Positions 34,723 through 44,430 of a stretch of DNA of 64,000 nt are shown one piece after another. The notes beneath the pieces were generated by a model. It had not been told where the DNA came from and searched no databases. It saw only the letters and a program-made list of their open reading frames with translations. The DNA is from FEB-22 sp003105195 (GTDB lineage: Bacteria > Pseudomonadota > Alphaproteobacteria > Rhizobiales > Xanthobacteraceae). A program made the translations under genes and the position numbers. The stretch lies in the NCBI GenBank assembly GCA_027493405.1, contig JAOSKV010000046.1, positions 7,066 to 71,065 on the forward strand, given 5' to 3'. How positions within the stretch are numbered: position 1 is the first letter of the stretch; each line of letters starts with the position of its first letter.

Positions 34723-35436
34723 ATGAGTCGCCGCCCCGCGCCCGCGCGCCTGCCGCTCGGCGAGATCGCGCTCCGCCCGACCTTCCGGCGCGAGCGCGCC
34801 GCCATGCGGCGCGGCCTGCTGCCGGTGGCGGGATGCGACGAGGCCGGGAGGGGCCCGCTCGCCGGCCCCGTGGTGGCGGCGGCCGTGATCCTCGATCCGG
34901 CCCGCGTCCCGCGCGGCCTCGACGATTCCAAGAAGCTCGCGCCGGAGGAGCGCGAGAAGCTCTACGCGAAGATCTGCGCCACCGCCCATGTGGCCGTCGC
35001 CGTCGCGCCGCCGTCGCGGATCGACATGCTCAACATCCGCGGCGCCTCGCTCTGGGCGCTCGCCCGCGCCGTCGCCTCGCTCGCCGTGAAGCCCCGCCTC
35101 GTCTTCGTCGACGGCATCGACCGCATCGCGGTCGACTGCGAATGCGTGCCGGTGGTGCAGGGTGACGCCCAGGTCGCCTCGATCGCGGCCGCCTCGATCG
35201 TCGCCAAGGTCACGCGCGACCGGCTGATGGGGCGGGTCGGCGCCGCCCATCCGGGCTACGGCTTCGAGCGGCACATGGGCTATTCGGTCCCGGAGCATTT
35301 CCGGGCGCTCGCCGCGCTCGGCCCCTGTGCGCACCACCGCCGCTCCTTCGCGCCGGTCGCCGCCTGCCTGCCGTCTTGCGCGGAGCCGGAGCCGCTCGCG
35401 CCCGCGGTCCTGCCGCTCGACGATGTGGGGCCGTAA
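34723..35436 (+). CDS. rnhB: Ribonuclease HII
   Basis: 237 residues. Degrades RNA in RNA-DNA hybrids and nicks at misincorporated ribonucleotides. The N-terminal 30 residues are a basic extension. The active site starts with CDEAGRGPLAGP (Asp39, Glu40), followed by LDDSKKLAPEERE, FVDGIDRI and GDAQVASIAAASIVAKVTRD, and YGFERHMGYSVPEH. The C-terminal 25 residues are variable. In related genomes a PA0069-type gene, rnhB and ccrM lie together; here the lyase/protease segment separates them. Confidence 0.95.
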   Translation: MSRRPAPARLPLGEIALRPTFRRERAAMRRGLLPVAGCDEAGRGPLAGPVVAAAVILDPARVPRGLDDSKKLAPEEREKLYAKICATAHVAVAVAPPSRIDMLNIRGASLWALARAVASLAVKPRLVFVDGIDRIAVDCECVPVVQGDAQVASIAAASIVAKVTRDRLMGRVGAAHPGYGFERHMGYSVPEHFRALAALGPCAHHRRSFAPVAACLPSCAEPEPLAPAVLPLDDVGP

Positions 35437-35437
35437 T

Positions 35438-35515
35438 CCGCATGAGCAAAGCGAAATGCGGTAGGCTTCCCGGGCTCGCTTCGCTGGCCCGGGCTGCGGA
35501 ACCGGTTTTCCCTCG
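35438..35515. repeat. Rhizobiales intergenic repeat, second type
   Basis: CCGCATGAGCAAAGCGAAAT then GCGG (35438-35461) has CCGCAT/ATGCGG ends, followed by a hairpin CCCGGG-CTCGCTTCGCTGG-CCCGGG (35469-35493) and an ACCGGTTTTCCC tail. It matches the frequent Bradyrhizobium/Rhodopseudomonas element of the form GCATGAGCGAAGCGAAATGC plus a CCGGG stem. It may end the rnhB transcript. Confidence 0.7.
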
Positions 35516-35543
35516 CGCGCTGATGCGATAGCGTCCGGCTCCC

Positions 35544-37127
35544 ATGGCGGTTCTCTCTCCGACCACCGGCCCGCAGCGCGTGCCGATGCTCCATGTCTCG
35601 CTGATCGTCGAGGCGCTGCGCGCGCGCCCGGTGCTGATGTTCTGGATCGCGACGCTCGCGCAGGCGGCGCTGTGGACGCTGGTTCCCGTGCTGTTCTATG
35701 CGGCACCTCCCGGGGACGTGCCGCTCACGCTCGCGGTCGGCCGCGAATGGCTGCTCGGCTCGCCCTATGGGCCGCCGCTCGCCTACTGGCTCGCCGAGGT
35801 CGCGTTCCGCGTCGCCGGCGGCAGCGTCATCGGCCTCTACGTGCTCGCGCAGCTCTGCGTGATCGCGACCTTCTGGGCGGTGTTCGCGCTCGGCCGCGCC
35901 ATCGTCGGCGCCGCCCATGCCGCCATGGCGATCCTGCTGATGACCGGCATGGCGGCCTTCACGGTGCCGACGCTCGAGTTCGGACCGAACGTGCTGGCGA
36001 TGCCGCTGACCGCGCTCGCCCTGCTCTACGGCTATCGCGCTCTCGACGAGGGCCGGCGCAACGACTGGCTGGGGGTCGGCCTCGCGCTCGGCTTCCTGGT
36101 GCTCACCACCTATGCGGGGCTGCTGCTGCTCGCCCTGTTCGCGCTGTTCGTCGCGGCCTCGCCGAGAGGACGCGCGCGGCTCGCGACCCCCGATCCCTGG
36201 GGCGCGCTCCTGATCGCCGCGATCGTCAACCTGCCGCACCTCGTCTGGCTCCTGCGCGCCGGGGACGTGCCGCTGCCGGCGCTCGCGACGCTCGCGCAGC
36301 TGTTTGTGAGCGAGCAGCGGCTCTGGGCCTGGCTCACCCTCGTGCTGTGGCTGCTGTTCAGCCATGCCGGCATGATCGTCCTGCTGGTGGTGGCGGGCGG
36401 CCTGCTGGCAGGCCCGCGCGCGCCGGCGCCCGTGTTCGAGCGCCAGCCGGTCGAGCCCTTCGCCAAGGGCTACGTCTATTATTTCGCGCTCGCGCTGCCC
36501 TTCCTCGCGACTCTGGTCGCGGTGCTGTTCAACCGCGCGACCCCGGTCGGCGGCGCGGGACCGCTGGTGGTGCTCTCCGGCCTCGCCGTGATTCTCGCGA
36601 GCGGCGACGCGATCCGGCTGCACCGCCAGCGCATCGGCGGGCTCGTCTGGCTCGCTTTGCTGGTCGGCCCGCCCGCCATGATCGTGGGCGCCACGCTGAG
36701 CCTGCCATGGACGGCCGCCGTGGAGCTCGAGGTGAGCAAGCCCGCCGCCGACATGGGCGAGTTCTTCACCGACACCTTCCGCCGGCGCACCGGCCGCCCG
36801 CTCGCGATCGTGGTCGGTGACGTGCGCACCGGCGGGCTCGTCGCCATGGCCTCGTCCGACCGGCCGAAGCTCTACCTCGACGCCGACCCGCAGCGCGCGC
36901 CCTGGATGCGCGACCGGGAGGTGGGCGAGAAGGGCGCGATCGTCGTCTGGCCCGTGACCGATGCTCTCGGCGCGCCGCCCGCCGCCGTCAAGGCGCGCTT
37001 CCCCGATCTGGTTGCGGAGGTGCCGCGCGCCTTCGCGCGCGACGTCCAGGGACGCACCGGCCTCCTGCGCGTCGGCTGGGCCGTGATCCGGCCGGCCGCG
37101 GAGCCGCCGGCGACGCCCGCCAGATAG
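35544..37127 (+). CDS. GT39-type membrane glycosyltransferase (ArnT-like)
   Basis: 527 residues with about ten membrane helices and the family opening EALRARPVLMFWIATLAQAA ... FYAAPPGDVP (acidic loop with Asp), followed by ...SPYGPPLAYWLAEVAFRVAG. The C-terminal 130 residues are periplasmic. Such enzymes move sugars from polyprenyl phosphate to lipid A, arabinan or proteins; the acceptor cannot be read from sequence. Proteins of this family are common in Rhizobiales as unassigned glycosyltransferases. Confidence 0.88.
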   Translation: MAVLSPTTGPQRVPMLHVSLIVEALRARPVLMFWIATLAQAALWTLVPVLFYAAPPGDVPLTLAVGREWLLGSPYGPPLAYWLAEVAFRVAGGSVIGLYVLAQLCVIATFWAVFALGRAIVGAAHAAMAILLMTGMAAFTVPTLEFGPNVLAMPLTALALLYGYRALDEGRRNDWLGVGLALGFLVLTTYAGLLLLALFALFVAASPRGRARLATPDPWGALLIAAIVNLPHLVWLLRAGDVPLPALATLAQLFVSEQRLWAWLTLVLWLLFSHAGMIVLLVVAGGLLAGPRAPAPVFERQPVEPFAKGYVYYFALALPFLATLVAVLFNRATPVGGAGPLVVLSGLAVILASGDAIRLHRQRIGGLVWLALLVGPPAMIVGATLSLPWTAAVELEVSKPAADMGEFFTDTFRRRTGRPLAIVVGDVRTGGLVAMASSDRPKLYLDADPQRAPWMRDREVGEKGAIVVWPVTDALGAPPAAVKARFPDLVAEVPRAFARDVQGRTGLLRVGWAVIRPAAEPPATPAR

Positions 37128-37156
37128 CGGTCTTTGCGTGCGAGGCCGCGCATCCC

Positions 37157-38161
37157 TCAGTGATAGCCCTCGCCTTCGCGCAGCTTGCCGCGGAACAGCC
37201 AGTAGACGAACACGATGTAGCCGATGATCAGCGGCACCAGCGGAATCGTGCCGATCAGCACGAAGGCCTGGCTCTCGGGCGCGGCGGCGGTGTCCCAGAT
37301 CGTCAGCGACGGCGGCACCAGATAGGGGAAGACGGAGATCACGAGGCCCGCATAGCCGAGCAGGAACAGCGCGATCGCGGCGAGGAAGGGCGGGATGTCG
37401 CGTCCCGCTTCGAGCCAGCGCCAGGCGAGGAACGCGGTGAGCGCGGTCACCAGCGGCACCGGCCAGAGGAACAGGATGTTGGGCGTCGAGAACCAGCGCT
37501 GCGCGATCCGCTCGGAGGCGAGCGGCGTCCACAGGCTGACGATCGCCATGAAGCCGAGCACCGCAAGGATGAGCCACTTCGCCTGCGCCCGCCCGCGTGC
37601 CGCGACCGAGCCTTCCGTCTTCATCACCAGCCAGGTGGCGCCGAGCAGTGCGTAGCCCGCGATGACGCCGAGCCCGCACGCGACCGCGAACGGCGTCAGC
37701 CAGTCGAACGATCCGCCCGCGAAGGCGCCGTTCTCGACGCGGATGCCCTCGATCAGGCCGCCGAGGATCACGCCCTGGCAGAAGGCGGCGAGGGTCGAGC
37801 CCGCCGCGAAGGCGAGGTTCCACCAGCCGCGGCTGGTGACCGCCACCCAGCGGAACTCGAAGGCGACGCCGCGGAAGATCAGCCCGAGCAGCATCAGGAT
37901 CACGGGCAGGTAGAAGGCCGGCATGATGATCGCATAGGCCTGCGGGAACGCGACCCAGAGCCCGCCGCCGCCGAGCACCAGCCAGGTCTCGTTGCCGTCC
38001 CAGAACGGCGCGACCGTGTTCATCATCTGGTCGCGCTCGCGCTCCTCGCGGGCGAAGGGAAACAGGATCCCGATGCCGAGGTCGAAGCCGTCGAGGATCA
38101 CGTACATCACGACCGCGAAGCCGATCACGGCGGCCCAGATCAGCGGAAGGTCCCATTCCAT
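37157..38161 (-). CDS. cydB: Cytochrome bd-type quinol oxidase subunit II
   Basis: 334 residues, about eight membrane helices. Starts MEWDLPLIWAAVIGFAVVMY, then VILDGFDLGIGILFPF, FWDGNETWLVLGGGGLWVAF and WGVLLGGLIEGI-like motif (GVILGGLIEGIRV). CydB pairs with CydA in the inner membrane to reduce oxygen with quinol, giving respiration at low oxygen or under cyanide stress. Starts 11 bases after the cydA stop, so the two are one operon. Confidence 0.95.
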   Translation of the reverse strand: MEWDLPLIWAAVIGFAVVMYVILDGFDLGIGILFPFAREERERDQMMNTVAPFWDGNETWLVLGGGGLWVAFPQAYAIIMPAFYLPVILMLLGLIFRGVAFEFRWVAVTSRGWWNLAFAAGSTLAAFCQGVILGGLIEGIRVENGAFAGGSFDWLTPFAVACGLGVIAGYALLGATWLVMKTEGSVAARGRAQAKWLILAVLGFMAIVSLWTPLASERIAQRWFSTPNILFLWPVPLVTALTAFLAWRWLEAGRDIPPFLAAIALFLLGYAGLVISVFPYLVPPSLTIWDTAAAPESQAFVLIGTIPLVPLIIGYIVFVYWLFRGKLREGEGYH

Positions 38162-38172
38162 CCCGGCCTCCC

Positions 38173-39572
38173 TCAGCCGCGCTCGATCGCCTCGCGGCCG
38201 CTGTCGTGCGCGGCCGATACCGGCCGCGTCGGCGTGCCCCGCTTGGGCGCCTCCACGGCCTCGCCCGTGGGGCCTCTGTGGATCAGGCGGTTGATGTAGT
38301 AGATGCCCATCGCGAACACGATGCCGTAGCCGACCACGAACAAGGCGAGGGGGGGTCGCGACGCTCGCCGCCGCGACCGGCGAGATCGCGTCGGCGGTCC
38401 TGAGGATGCCGTGAGCGACCCAGGGCTGGCGTCCCGACTCGGTGACCACCCAGCCCGCGATGATGGCGCGACGATCCCGTCCACCAGCCGCGCGCTGCCA
38501 GCCGCAGGAACCAGCGGGTCTCGAACAGGCGGCCGCGCCACCAGAGCCACACGCCGTAGAGGCTCGCCGCGATCATCGCGAACCCGATCGCGAGCATGAT
38601 GCGGAACGCGAAGAACACCGTCTTGACCGGCGGCCGCTCCTGCGGCGGCACGCTCGCGAGGCCCGGGAACAGGCCGTTCGGATCGTGCGTGAGCACCAGC
38701 GAGGCGCCGCGCGGGACCGAGATCGCGAAGCGGTTGGTCCCGGCCTCCTCGTCGGGCCAGGCGAAGATGTGGAAATCGGCCGGCTTCGATCCGTCCCAGT
38801 GCGCCTCCATGGCCGCGACCTTGATCGGCTGGTGCGCGAGCGTGTTGAGCCCGTGCAGGTCGCCGATCACGAGCTGCAGCGGCGCCGCGATCGCCGCGAA
38901 GCCGACGCCCATGCGCAGCATGGTGCGCGCCTCCGCGTGGTGCCGGCCCGCGAGCAGGTAGCGGGCGCCGACCGCGAGCACGACGAAGGAGGTCGTGAGA
39001 TAGGCGGCGTTCGCCATGTGGGCGAGACGGTACGGGAAGCTCGGGTTGAAGATGATCGCGAACCAGTCGACCGGATAGGCGATGCCGTCGCGCATCTCGT
39101 GGCCGGCCGGCGTGTGCATCCAGGAGTTCGCCGACAGGATCCAGAACGCCGAGATCAGCGTGCCGACCGCGACCGCGACGGCCGCCGTCACGTGCAGCCA
39201 GGGCGGCACGCGGTTCCAGCCGAACAGCAGCACGCCGAGGAAGGTCGCCTCGAGAAAGAAGGCGGTCAGCACCTCGTAGGCGATCGCCGGGCCGATCACG
39301 TTGCCGGTGACCACCGAGAAGCGGCTCCAGTTGGTGCCGAACTGGTAGGAGAGCACGATCCCCGAGACCACGCCCATCGCGAAGGAGACCGCGAAGATCT
39401 TGGTCCAGAAGCGGGCGAGGCGGTTGTAGTGGGCGCGCCCGGTCAGGCGCCACAGCACCAGGACGGTCGCGATATAGGCCGACAGCCCGATCGTGAAGCC
39501 CGGGAAGATGATGTGGAACGAGACCGTGAAGGCGAATTGCAGGCGCGCGAGCAGGACGGGATCGAGATCCAT
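38173..39572 (-). pseudogene. cydA: Cytochrome bd-type quinol oxidase subunit I, frameshifted near 3' end
   Basis: From ATG 39572 the first 360 or so residues are normal: MDLDPVLLARLQFAFTVSFH, IIFPGFTIGLSAY (heme-ligand His19), GVVSGIVLSYQFGTNW, FLEATFLGVLLFGW and VIGDLHGLNTLAHQPIKVAA. The end is split over three frames: IIAGWVVTESGRQPWV, then LALFVVGYGIVFAMGIYYIN and SAAHDSGREAIERG. One break is in 38455-38500, the other is a seventh G in the run 38349-38355. The reconstructed subunit has the short Q-loop of cyanide-insensitive oxidases (CIO). cydB follows directly. Likely a sequencing fault. Confidence 0.9.
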
Positions 39573-39766
39573 CGGTGGATTCCCGGAAAGAGCAGTCCCT
39601 GAGGCACAAGCCGATCATACGCCCGACGGTTCCCGCGTGGTATCGCGGATCTTGCCTCGGGGTTCGCCGCGTCCTCGGCACGCTCGCGCCCCCGCACGCT
39701 CGCGCCCGGACACGCCGGGGTGGGGACCGCGCGGCTATTCGGCACTTTTTCGGCGCGTCGCCAAGC

Positions 39767-40702
39767 TCACCCTTCCAGGGCCTTCCTGATGGCGAGGAAG
39801 TCGCGCCACGCGAACCGCTTCTCGAGCGGCGAGCGCAGCAGATAGGCCGGGTGGAAGGTCGCGAGCGCGCGGATCTCGCGCCTGCCGGTGTCGAAGCCGC
39901 GCCCGCGGCCGCGCGCGCGCGCGGCCCCCCCCCCCCCCCCCCAGCAGGGCCTGCATCGAGGGGCCACCGAGGCAGACCAGCACGTCCGGATCGGCGAGCT
40001 CGATCTGGCGGCGGATGAAGGGGAGGCAGATCGCCGCCTCCTGCGGCGTCGGCGTGCGGTTGCCGGGCGGCCGCCACGGCACGATGTTGGCGATGTAGCA
40101 GCCGCTGCGGTCGAGCCCGATGGCGGCGAGCATGCGGTCGAGCAGCCGGCCGGAGCGGCCGACGAACGGGCGGCCCTCCAGGTCCTCCTCGCGCCCCGGT
40201 GCTTCGCCCACGAACATCAGCCGGGCCTGCGGGTTGCCGTCCGCGAACACGAGCTGCTTGGCGGTGGTGCGCAGCGCGCAGCCCTCGAAGCCCTGCAGCA
40301 GCGCCCGCAGCTCCTCGAGGCTCGCCGCGCGGCGCGCCGCCTCGCGCCGCCGCGCCCGCAGGAGGAGATTCCCGCCAAACGGCGGCTCGGGGGGCCCCCC
40401 ACGGCGCGCGGGGGGGGGCCGGGCAAACCCTGGGGGCCGCCATCACGGCGACGCGCGGGGGCCTCGCGGCGATCGGCGAGCGCCGGCGCTGCGGCTGCCG
40501 GCTGGCCTGTGCCCGTCGACCGCACGGTAATGCGAAGGTGCGCGACGGCAGCGCTGGCGACGCCGCACCGAGAACAGCGGCGGCGGGCGGCGCTGGCGGC
40601 GCGGGGCCAGGCGGTCGAGCCGGCTCTTCCGCGAGCACGGCATCGACGCCGGCTTCCAGATAGAATGCGAGCAGCTCGCGCGCGGCCTTTTTCGGCGATC
40701 AT
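39767..40702 (-). pseudogene. Uracil-DNA glycosylase (family 4), frameshifted
   Basis: The reconstructed protein starts at ATG 40702 (MIAEKAARELLAFYLEAGVD after removing one T from TTTTT 40688-40692). It passes a variable linker, then ELRALLQGFEGCALRTTAKQ, LMFVGEAPGREEDLEGRPFV, GRSGRLLDRMLAAIGLDR and YIANIVPWRPPGNRTPT. It ends with FDTGRREIRALATFHPAYLL and FAWRDFLAIRKALEG at stop 39767. Type 4 UDGs carry an iron-sulfur cluster and remove uracil from DNA. Two places are replaced by C/G runs (39903-39943 and about 40380-40440). The functional motifs are otherwise intact. Confidence 0.85.
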
Positions 40703-40895
40703 GCAGTCCCGGATCCGGAGAATGGCGCGGCGCGACGCCTGCAGATGCGGCTCGCGCGCCACCCCCGCGGCAATCTCCCGCCGGGCCGATCATCGCGGGC
40801 GCGATTGTCACGCGCTGGAAATCGTGGAAAACCTCCGGACCGAAGGACCGATCGAGGACGCGAGATGAGCGAGACCGATTGCGCCCCGCGAGGCG

Positions 40896-42521
40896 ATGGA
40901 GTTCGATGTGGTGATCGTCGGCGCCGGGCCCGCCGGTCTCGCGGCGGCGATCCGCCTGAAGCAGCTCGCTGCCGATCTCGCCGTCGTGGTCGTCGAGAAG
41001 GGCTCGGAGGTCGGCGCGCACATTCTCTCGGGCGCCGTCATCGATCCGGTCGCGCTCGACCGCCTGCTGCCCGAGTGGCGCGGCGAGGACACGCCGATCA
41101 AGCAGCCCGTGACCGAAGACCGCTTCTACTGGCTCGGTCCCGCCGGCGCGCTCCGGCTGCCGAACTTCCCGATGCCGCCGCTGATGGGCAACCACGGCAA
41201 CTTCGTCGTCTCCCTCGGCAATGTCTGCCGCTGGCTCGCCGCCAAGGCGGAGGCGCTCGGCGTCGAGATCTATCCGGGCTTCGCGGCCGCCGAGGTGCTC
41301 TATGGCCCGAACGGCGAGGTCACCGGCGTCGCCACCGGCGACATGGGCGTCGGCCGCGACGGGCAGCCGAAGGACTCCTTCACGCGCGGCATGGAGCTGC
41401 GCGCCAAGTACACGCTGATCGGCGAGGGCGCGCGCGGCAGCCTCGCCAAGTCGCTGATCGCCCGCTTCGGTCTCGACCGCGACCGCGAGCCGGCGAAGTT
41501 CGGCATCGGGCTGAAGGAGCTGTGGCAGGTCGCGCCCGGGAAGCACCGTCCCGGCCTGGTGCAGCACAGCTTCGGCTGGCCGCTCGACAACCGCACGGGC
41601 GGCGGCTCCTTCCTCTATCACCTGGAGGACGATCTCGTCTCGGTCGGCTTCGTGGTCCACCTCAACTACGCGAATCCCTATCTCTCCCCCTTCGACGAGT
41701 TCCAGCGCTTCAAGACGCACCCGCTGGTGCGCGACACCTTCGAGGGCGGCAAGCGCCTCGCCTACGGGGCGCGCGCCATCACGGAAGGCGGCTGGCAGTC
41801 GGTGCCGAAGCTCGTCTTTCCGGGCGGTGCGCTCGTCGGTTGCGCGGCCGGCTTCGTCAACGTGCCGCGCATCAAGGGCAGCCACAACGCCATGTTCTCC
41901 GGCATGCTCGCGGCCGAGCACGTGGTCGGGGCCCTCGCGCAAGGGCGCGCCCACGACGAGCTCGCCGACTACGAGGCGGCGTGGCGGGCGGGGCCGATCG
42001 GCAGCGACCTCTGGAAGGTGCGCAACGTGAAGCCGCTCTGGTCGCGCTTCGGGACCACGCTCGGCATCGCGCTCGGCGGCCTCGACATGTGGCTGAACAC
42101 GCTGATCGGCATCTCGCCCTTCGGCACGCTCCGCCACGGCAAGCCCGACCACGCGACGCTGGCGCCGGCCGCGAAGTGCGCGCCCATCTCCTATCCCAGG
42201 CCCGACGGCCGCATCACCTTCGACCGGCTCTCCTCCGTGTTCCTGTCCAACACCAACCACGAGGAGGACCAGCCCGTGCACCTGAAGGTGCTGGACATGG
42301 ATCTGCAGAAGGCCTCGGAGCACGACGTCTTCGCGGGTCCGTCGGGCCGCTACTGCCCGGCCGCGGTCTACGAATGGGTCGAGGAGGGGGGCACGCCGCG
42401 CTTCGTCATCAACGCGCAGAACTGCGTCCACTGCAAGACCTGCGACATCAAGGATCCGAATCGGAACATCAACTGGGTTCCGCCCGAGGGCGGCGGCGGA
42501 CCGAACTATCCGAATATGTGA
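40896..42521 (+). CDS. Electron transfer flavoprotein-ubiquinone oxidoreductase
   Basis: 541 residues from ATG 40896. Oxidises ETF and reduces ubiquinone at the inner membrane, draining electrons from acyl-CoA and amine dehydrogenases. FAD site VVIVGAGPAGLAAAIRLKQ, then EKGSEVGAHILSGAVIDP, GVATGDMGVGRDG, and the iron-sulfur ligands in NCVHCKTCDIKDP at the C-terminus. Relatives start with MSExx...PREAMEFD; ATG 40865 (MSETD) lies upstream but is off frame by one base (GACCGATTGCG), so the real start may be 40865 with an indel. Divergent from the UDG gene. Confidence 0.95.
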   Translation: MEFDVVIVGAGPAGLAAAIRLKQLAADLAVVVVEKGSEVGAHILSGAVIDPVALDRLLPEWRGEDTPIKQPVTEDRFYWLGPAGALRLPNFPMPPLMGNHGNFVVSLGNVCRWLAAKAEALGVEIYPGFAAAEVLYGPNGEVTGVATGDMGVGRDGQPKDSFTRGMELRAKYTLIGEGARGSLAKSLIARFGLDRDREPAKFGIGLKELWQVAPGKHRPGLVQHSFGWPLDNRTGGGSFLYHLEDDLVSVGFVVHLNYANPYLSPFDEFQRFKTHPLVRDTFEGGKRLAYGARAITEGGWQSVPKLVFPGGALVGCAAGFVNVPRIKGSHNAMFSGMLAAEHVVGALAQGRAHDELADYEAAWRAGPIGSDLWKVRNVKPLWSRFGTTLGIALGGLDMWLNTLIGISPFGTLRHGKPDHATLAPAAKCAPISYPRPDGRITFDRLSSVFLSNTNHEEDQPVHLKVLDMDLQKASEHDVFAGPSGRYCPAAVYEWVEEGGTPRFVINAQNCVHCKTCDIKDPNRNINWVPPEGGGGPNYPNM

Positions 42522-42680
42522 GTCCCGACCGCGGCCGGTCCCGCCGCACGGCAGGGTCCGTGCCTGCGACGTTCCGCCATCGTTCTTGCGACCGGTGCAC
42601 AAAAAGGCCATTGTGCGCCGCTACACGAGGGCAATCCCGCGGGGCGCGCGCCTGCCCCGCCGCATGGAGATCATTGACCC

Positions 42681-44426
42681 GTGAATCCCGTCCTCTTGCA
42701 CCGCGTGGCCAGCGCGGCCTTCGCGGCCGCAGTCGTTGCCTTCCCGGTCGGTTCGGCCCGTGCCCAGGCGCCGAGCCAGCAGGAGCTGGCCCGGGTCTCG
42801 CCGCTCGGCAACTATCTTGCGGCCCGGCATGCGAGCCAGCACCGCGACGCGGAGGCCGCCTCCGCCTATTTCCGCGCGGCCCTGCGTGCGGATCCGAAGA
42901 ACCCGGTGCTGCTCGAGCGCGCCTTCCTGGCCTCCCTCGCCGACGGCGAGGTCGAGGAGACGTTCCGCCTCGCCGAGCGCCTCGTCCAGGCCGACAAGAC
43001 CAACAAGATCGCCCGCCTCGTGCTCGGCGTCCGCGCGCTCAAGCTCAAGCAGTACGCGCAGGCGCGCCAGCACATCGCGCAGTCGGTGCGCGGCCCGGTC
43101 GCGGATCTCACCGCGTCGCTGCTCACCGCCTGGACCTATCCGGGACCGAAGCAGACCAAGAATGCGCTCGAGGTGATCGACCGCCTCTCCGGTCCCGACT
43201 GGTACGCGCTCTTCAAGGATCTGCATGCCGGCCTGATCCTCGACCTCGCGGGCTCGAAGAAGGAAGCGGGCATCCGCCTCGATCGGGTCTACAAGCTCGA
43301 CCGCAACATGCTGCGCGTCGCCCAGGCCTATGGCAGCTGGGCCTCCCGCAATGCCGGCAAGGACGAGGCCCTGAAGATCTTCCAGGCCTTCGAGAAGGTG
43401 TTGCCGCGCCATCCGCTGATCGTCGCCGCCATGGAGGAGCTCGGAGAGGGCAACCAGCTCCCGCCGCTGGTCGACGGGCCGCAGGCCGGCGCGGCCGAGG
43501 TTCTCTACGGCCTCGGCGCCTCGCTCGGTCGCCAGGGCGGCGAGGATCTCGCCCTCGTCTATCTGCAGCTCGCGATCTATCTGGCGCCGCGCCACCCGCT
43601 GGCGCTGCTGACGCTCGCGGATCTCTACGAGACGCTGAAGAAGCCAGCCTTCGCGATCCGAATGTACGAGCGCGTGCCGAAGGAATCGCCGCTGCGGCGC
43701 AATGCCGACATCCAGATGGCGAGCAATCTCGACTCGCTCGACCGCACCGACGAGGCGAAGAAGCTGCTCGACCGGCTGATCGCCGACCGGCCCGGCGACA
43801 TCGAGGCGATCACCGCGCTCGGCAACATCCAGCGCGCGCGCAAGGAGTTCGCCCAGTGCGCCGACGTCTACGGCAAGGCGATCGCCACGCTCGAGAAGCC
43901 GGAGCGTCCGAACTGGCTCCTGTTCTATTTCCGCGGCATCTGCCACGAGCGCTCGAAGCAGTGGAGCAAGGCCGAGGTCGACTTCAAGAAGGGGCTGGAG
44001 CTGTTTCCCGACCAGCCGCACGTGCTCAACTATCTCGGCTACTCGTGGATCGACCAGGGGGTCAATCTCGACGAGGGCATGCGGATGATCCGGCGCGCCG
44101 TCGAGCAGCGCCCGGACGACGGCTACATCGTGGACTCGCTCGGCTGGGCCCACTACCGCCTCGGCGAGTTCGAGGAGGCCGTGAAGCATCTCGAGCGCGC
44201 GGTCGAGCTCAAGCCCGAGGATCCGACCATCAACGATCATCTCGGCGACGCCTATTGGAAGGTCGGCCGGACGCTCGAGGCCCATTTCCAGTGGGCTCAC
44301 GCGCGCGACCTCAAGCCCGAGCCGGACGAGCTCAAGAAGATCGAGGGCAAGCTCAAGAACGGGCTCGTCGACGAGACCTCGGTCGGCGACACCGCCAAGG
44401 CGAGGAAGCCTGGCGACGGCGGCTGA
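42681..44426 (+). CDS. Exported tetratricopeptide-repeat protein
   Basis: 581 residues with a signal peptide (LLHRVASAAFAAAVVAFPVG, ending SARAQ). It is almost all TPR helices, such as LGNYLAARHASQHRDAEAAS, HVLNYLGYSWIDQGVNLDEG, VDSLGWAHYRLGEFEEAVKH and INDHLGDAYWKVGRTLEAHF. The C-terminal array is the most canonical. It sits just before ispE, a frequent Alphaproteobacteria order. Probably a periplasmic or outer-membrane scaffold; partner unknown. Confidence 0.92.
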   Translation: MNPVLLHRVASAAFAAAVVAFPVGSARAQAPSQQELARVSPLGNYLAARHASQHRDAEAASAYFRAALRADPKNPVLLERAFLASLADGEVEETFRLAERLVQADKTNKIARLVLGVRALKLKQYAQARQHIAQSVRGPVADLTASLLTAWTYPGPKQTKNALEVIDRLSGPDWYALFKDLHAGLILDLAGSKKEAGIRLDRVYKLDRNMLRVAQAYGSWASRNAGKDEALKIFQAFEKVLPRHPLIVAAMEELGEGNQLPPLVDGPQAGAAEVLYGLGASLGRQGGEDLALVYLQLAIYLAPRHPLALLTLADLYETLKKPAFAIRMYERVPKESPLRRNADIQMASNLDSLDRTDEAKKLLDRLIADRPGDIEAITALGNIQRARKEFAQCADVYGKAIATLEKPERPNWLLFYFRGICHERSKQWSKAEVDFKKGLELFPDQPHVLNYLGYSWIDQGVNLDEGMRMIRRAVEQRPDDGYIVDSLGWAHYRLGEFEEAVKHLERAVELKPEDPTINDHLGDAYWKVGRTLEAHFQWAHARDLKPEPDELKKIEGKLKNGLVDETSVGDTAKARKPGDGG

Positions 44427-44430
44427 GCGC

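Noticed and set aside
38173..40638. An 821-codon minus frame covering cydA and the glycosylase
   Set aside because: It is a chance link of out-of-frame pieces of two genes; the true products are in other frames.
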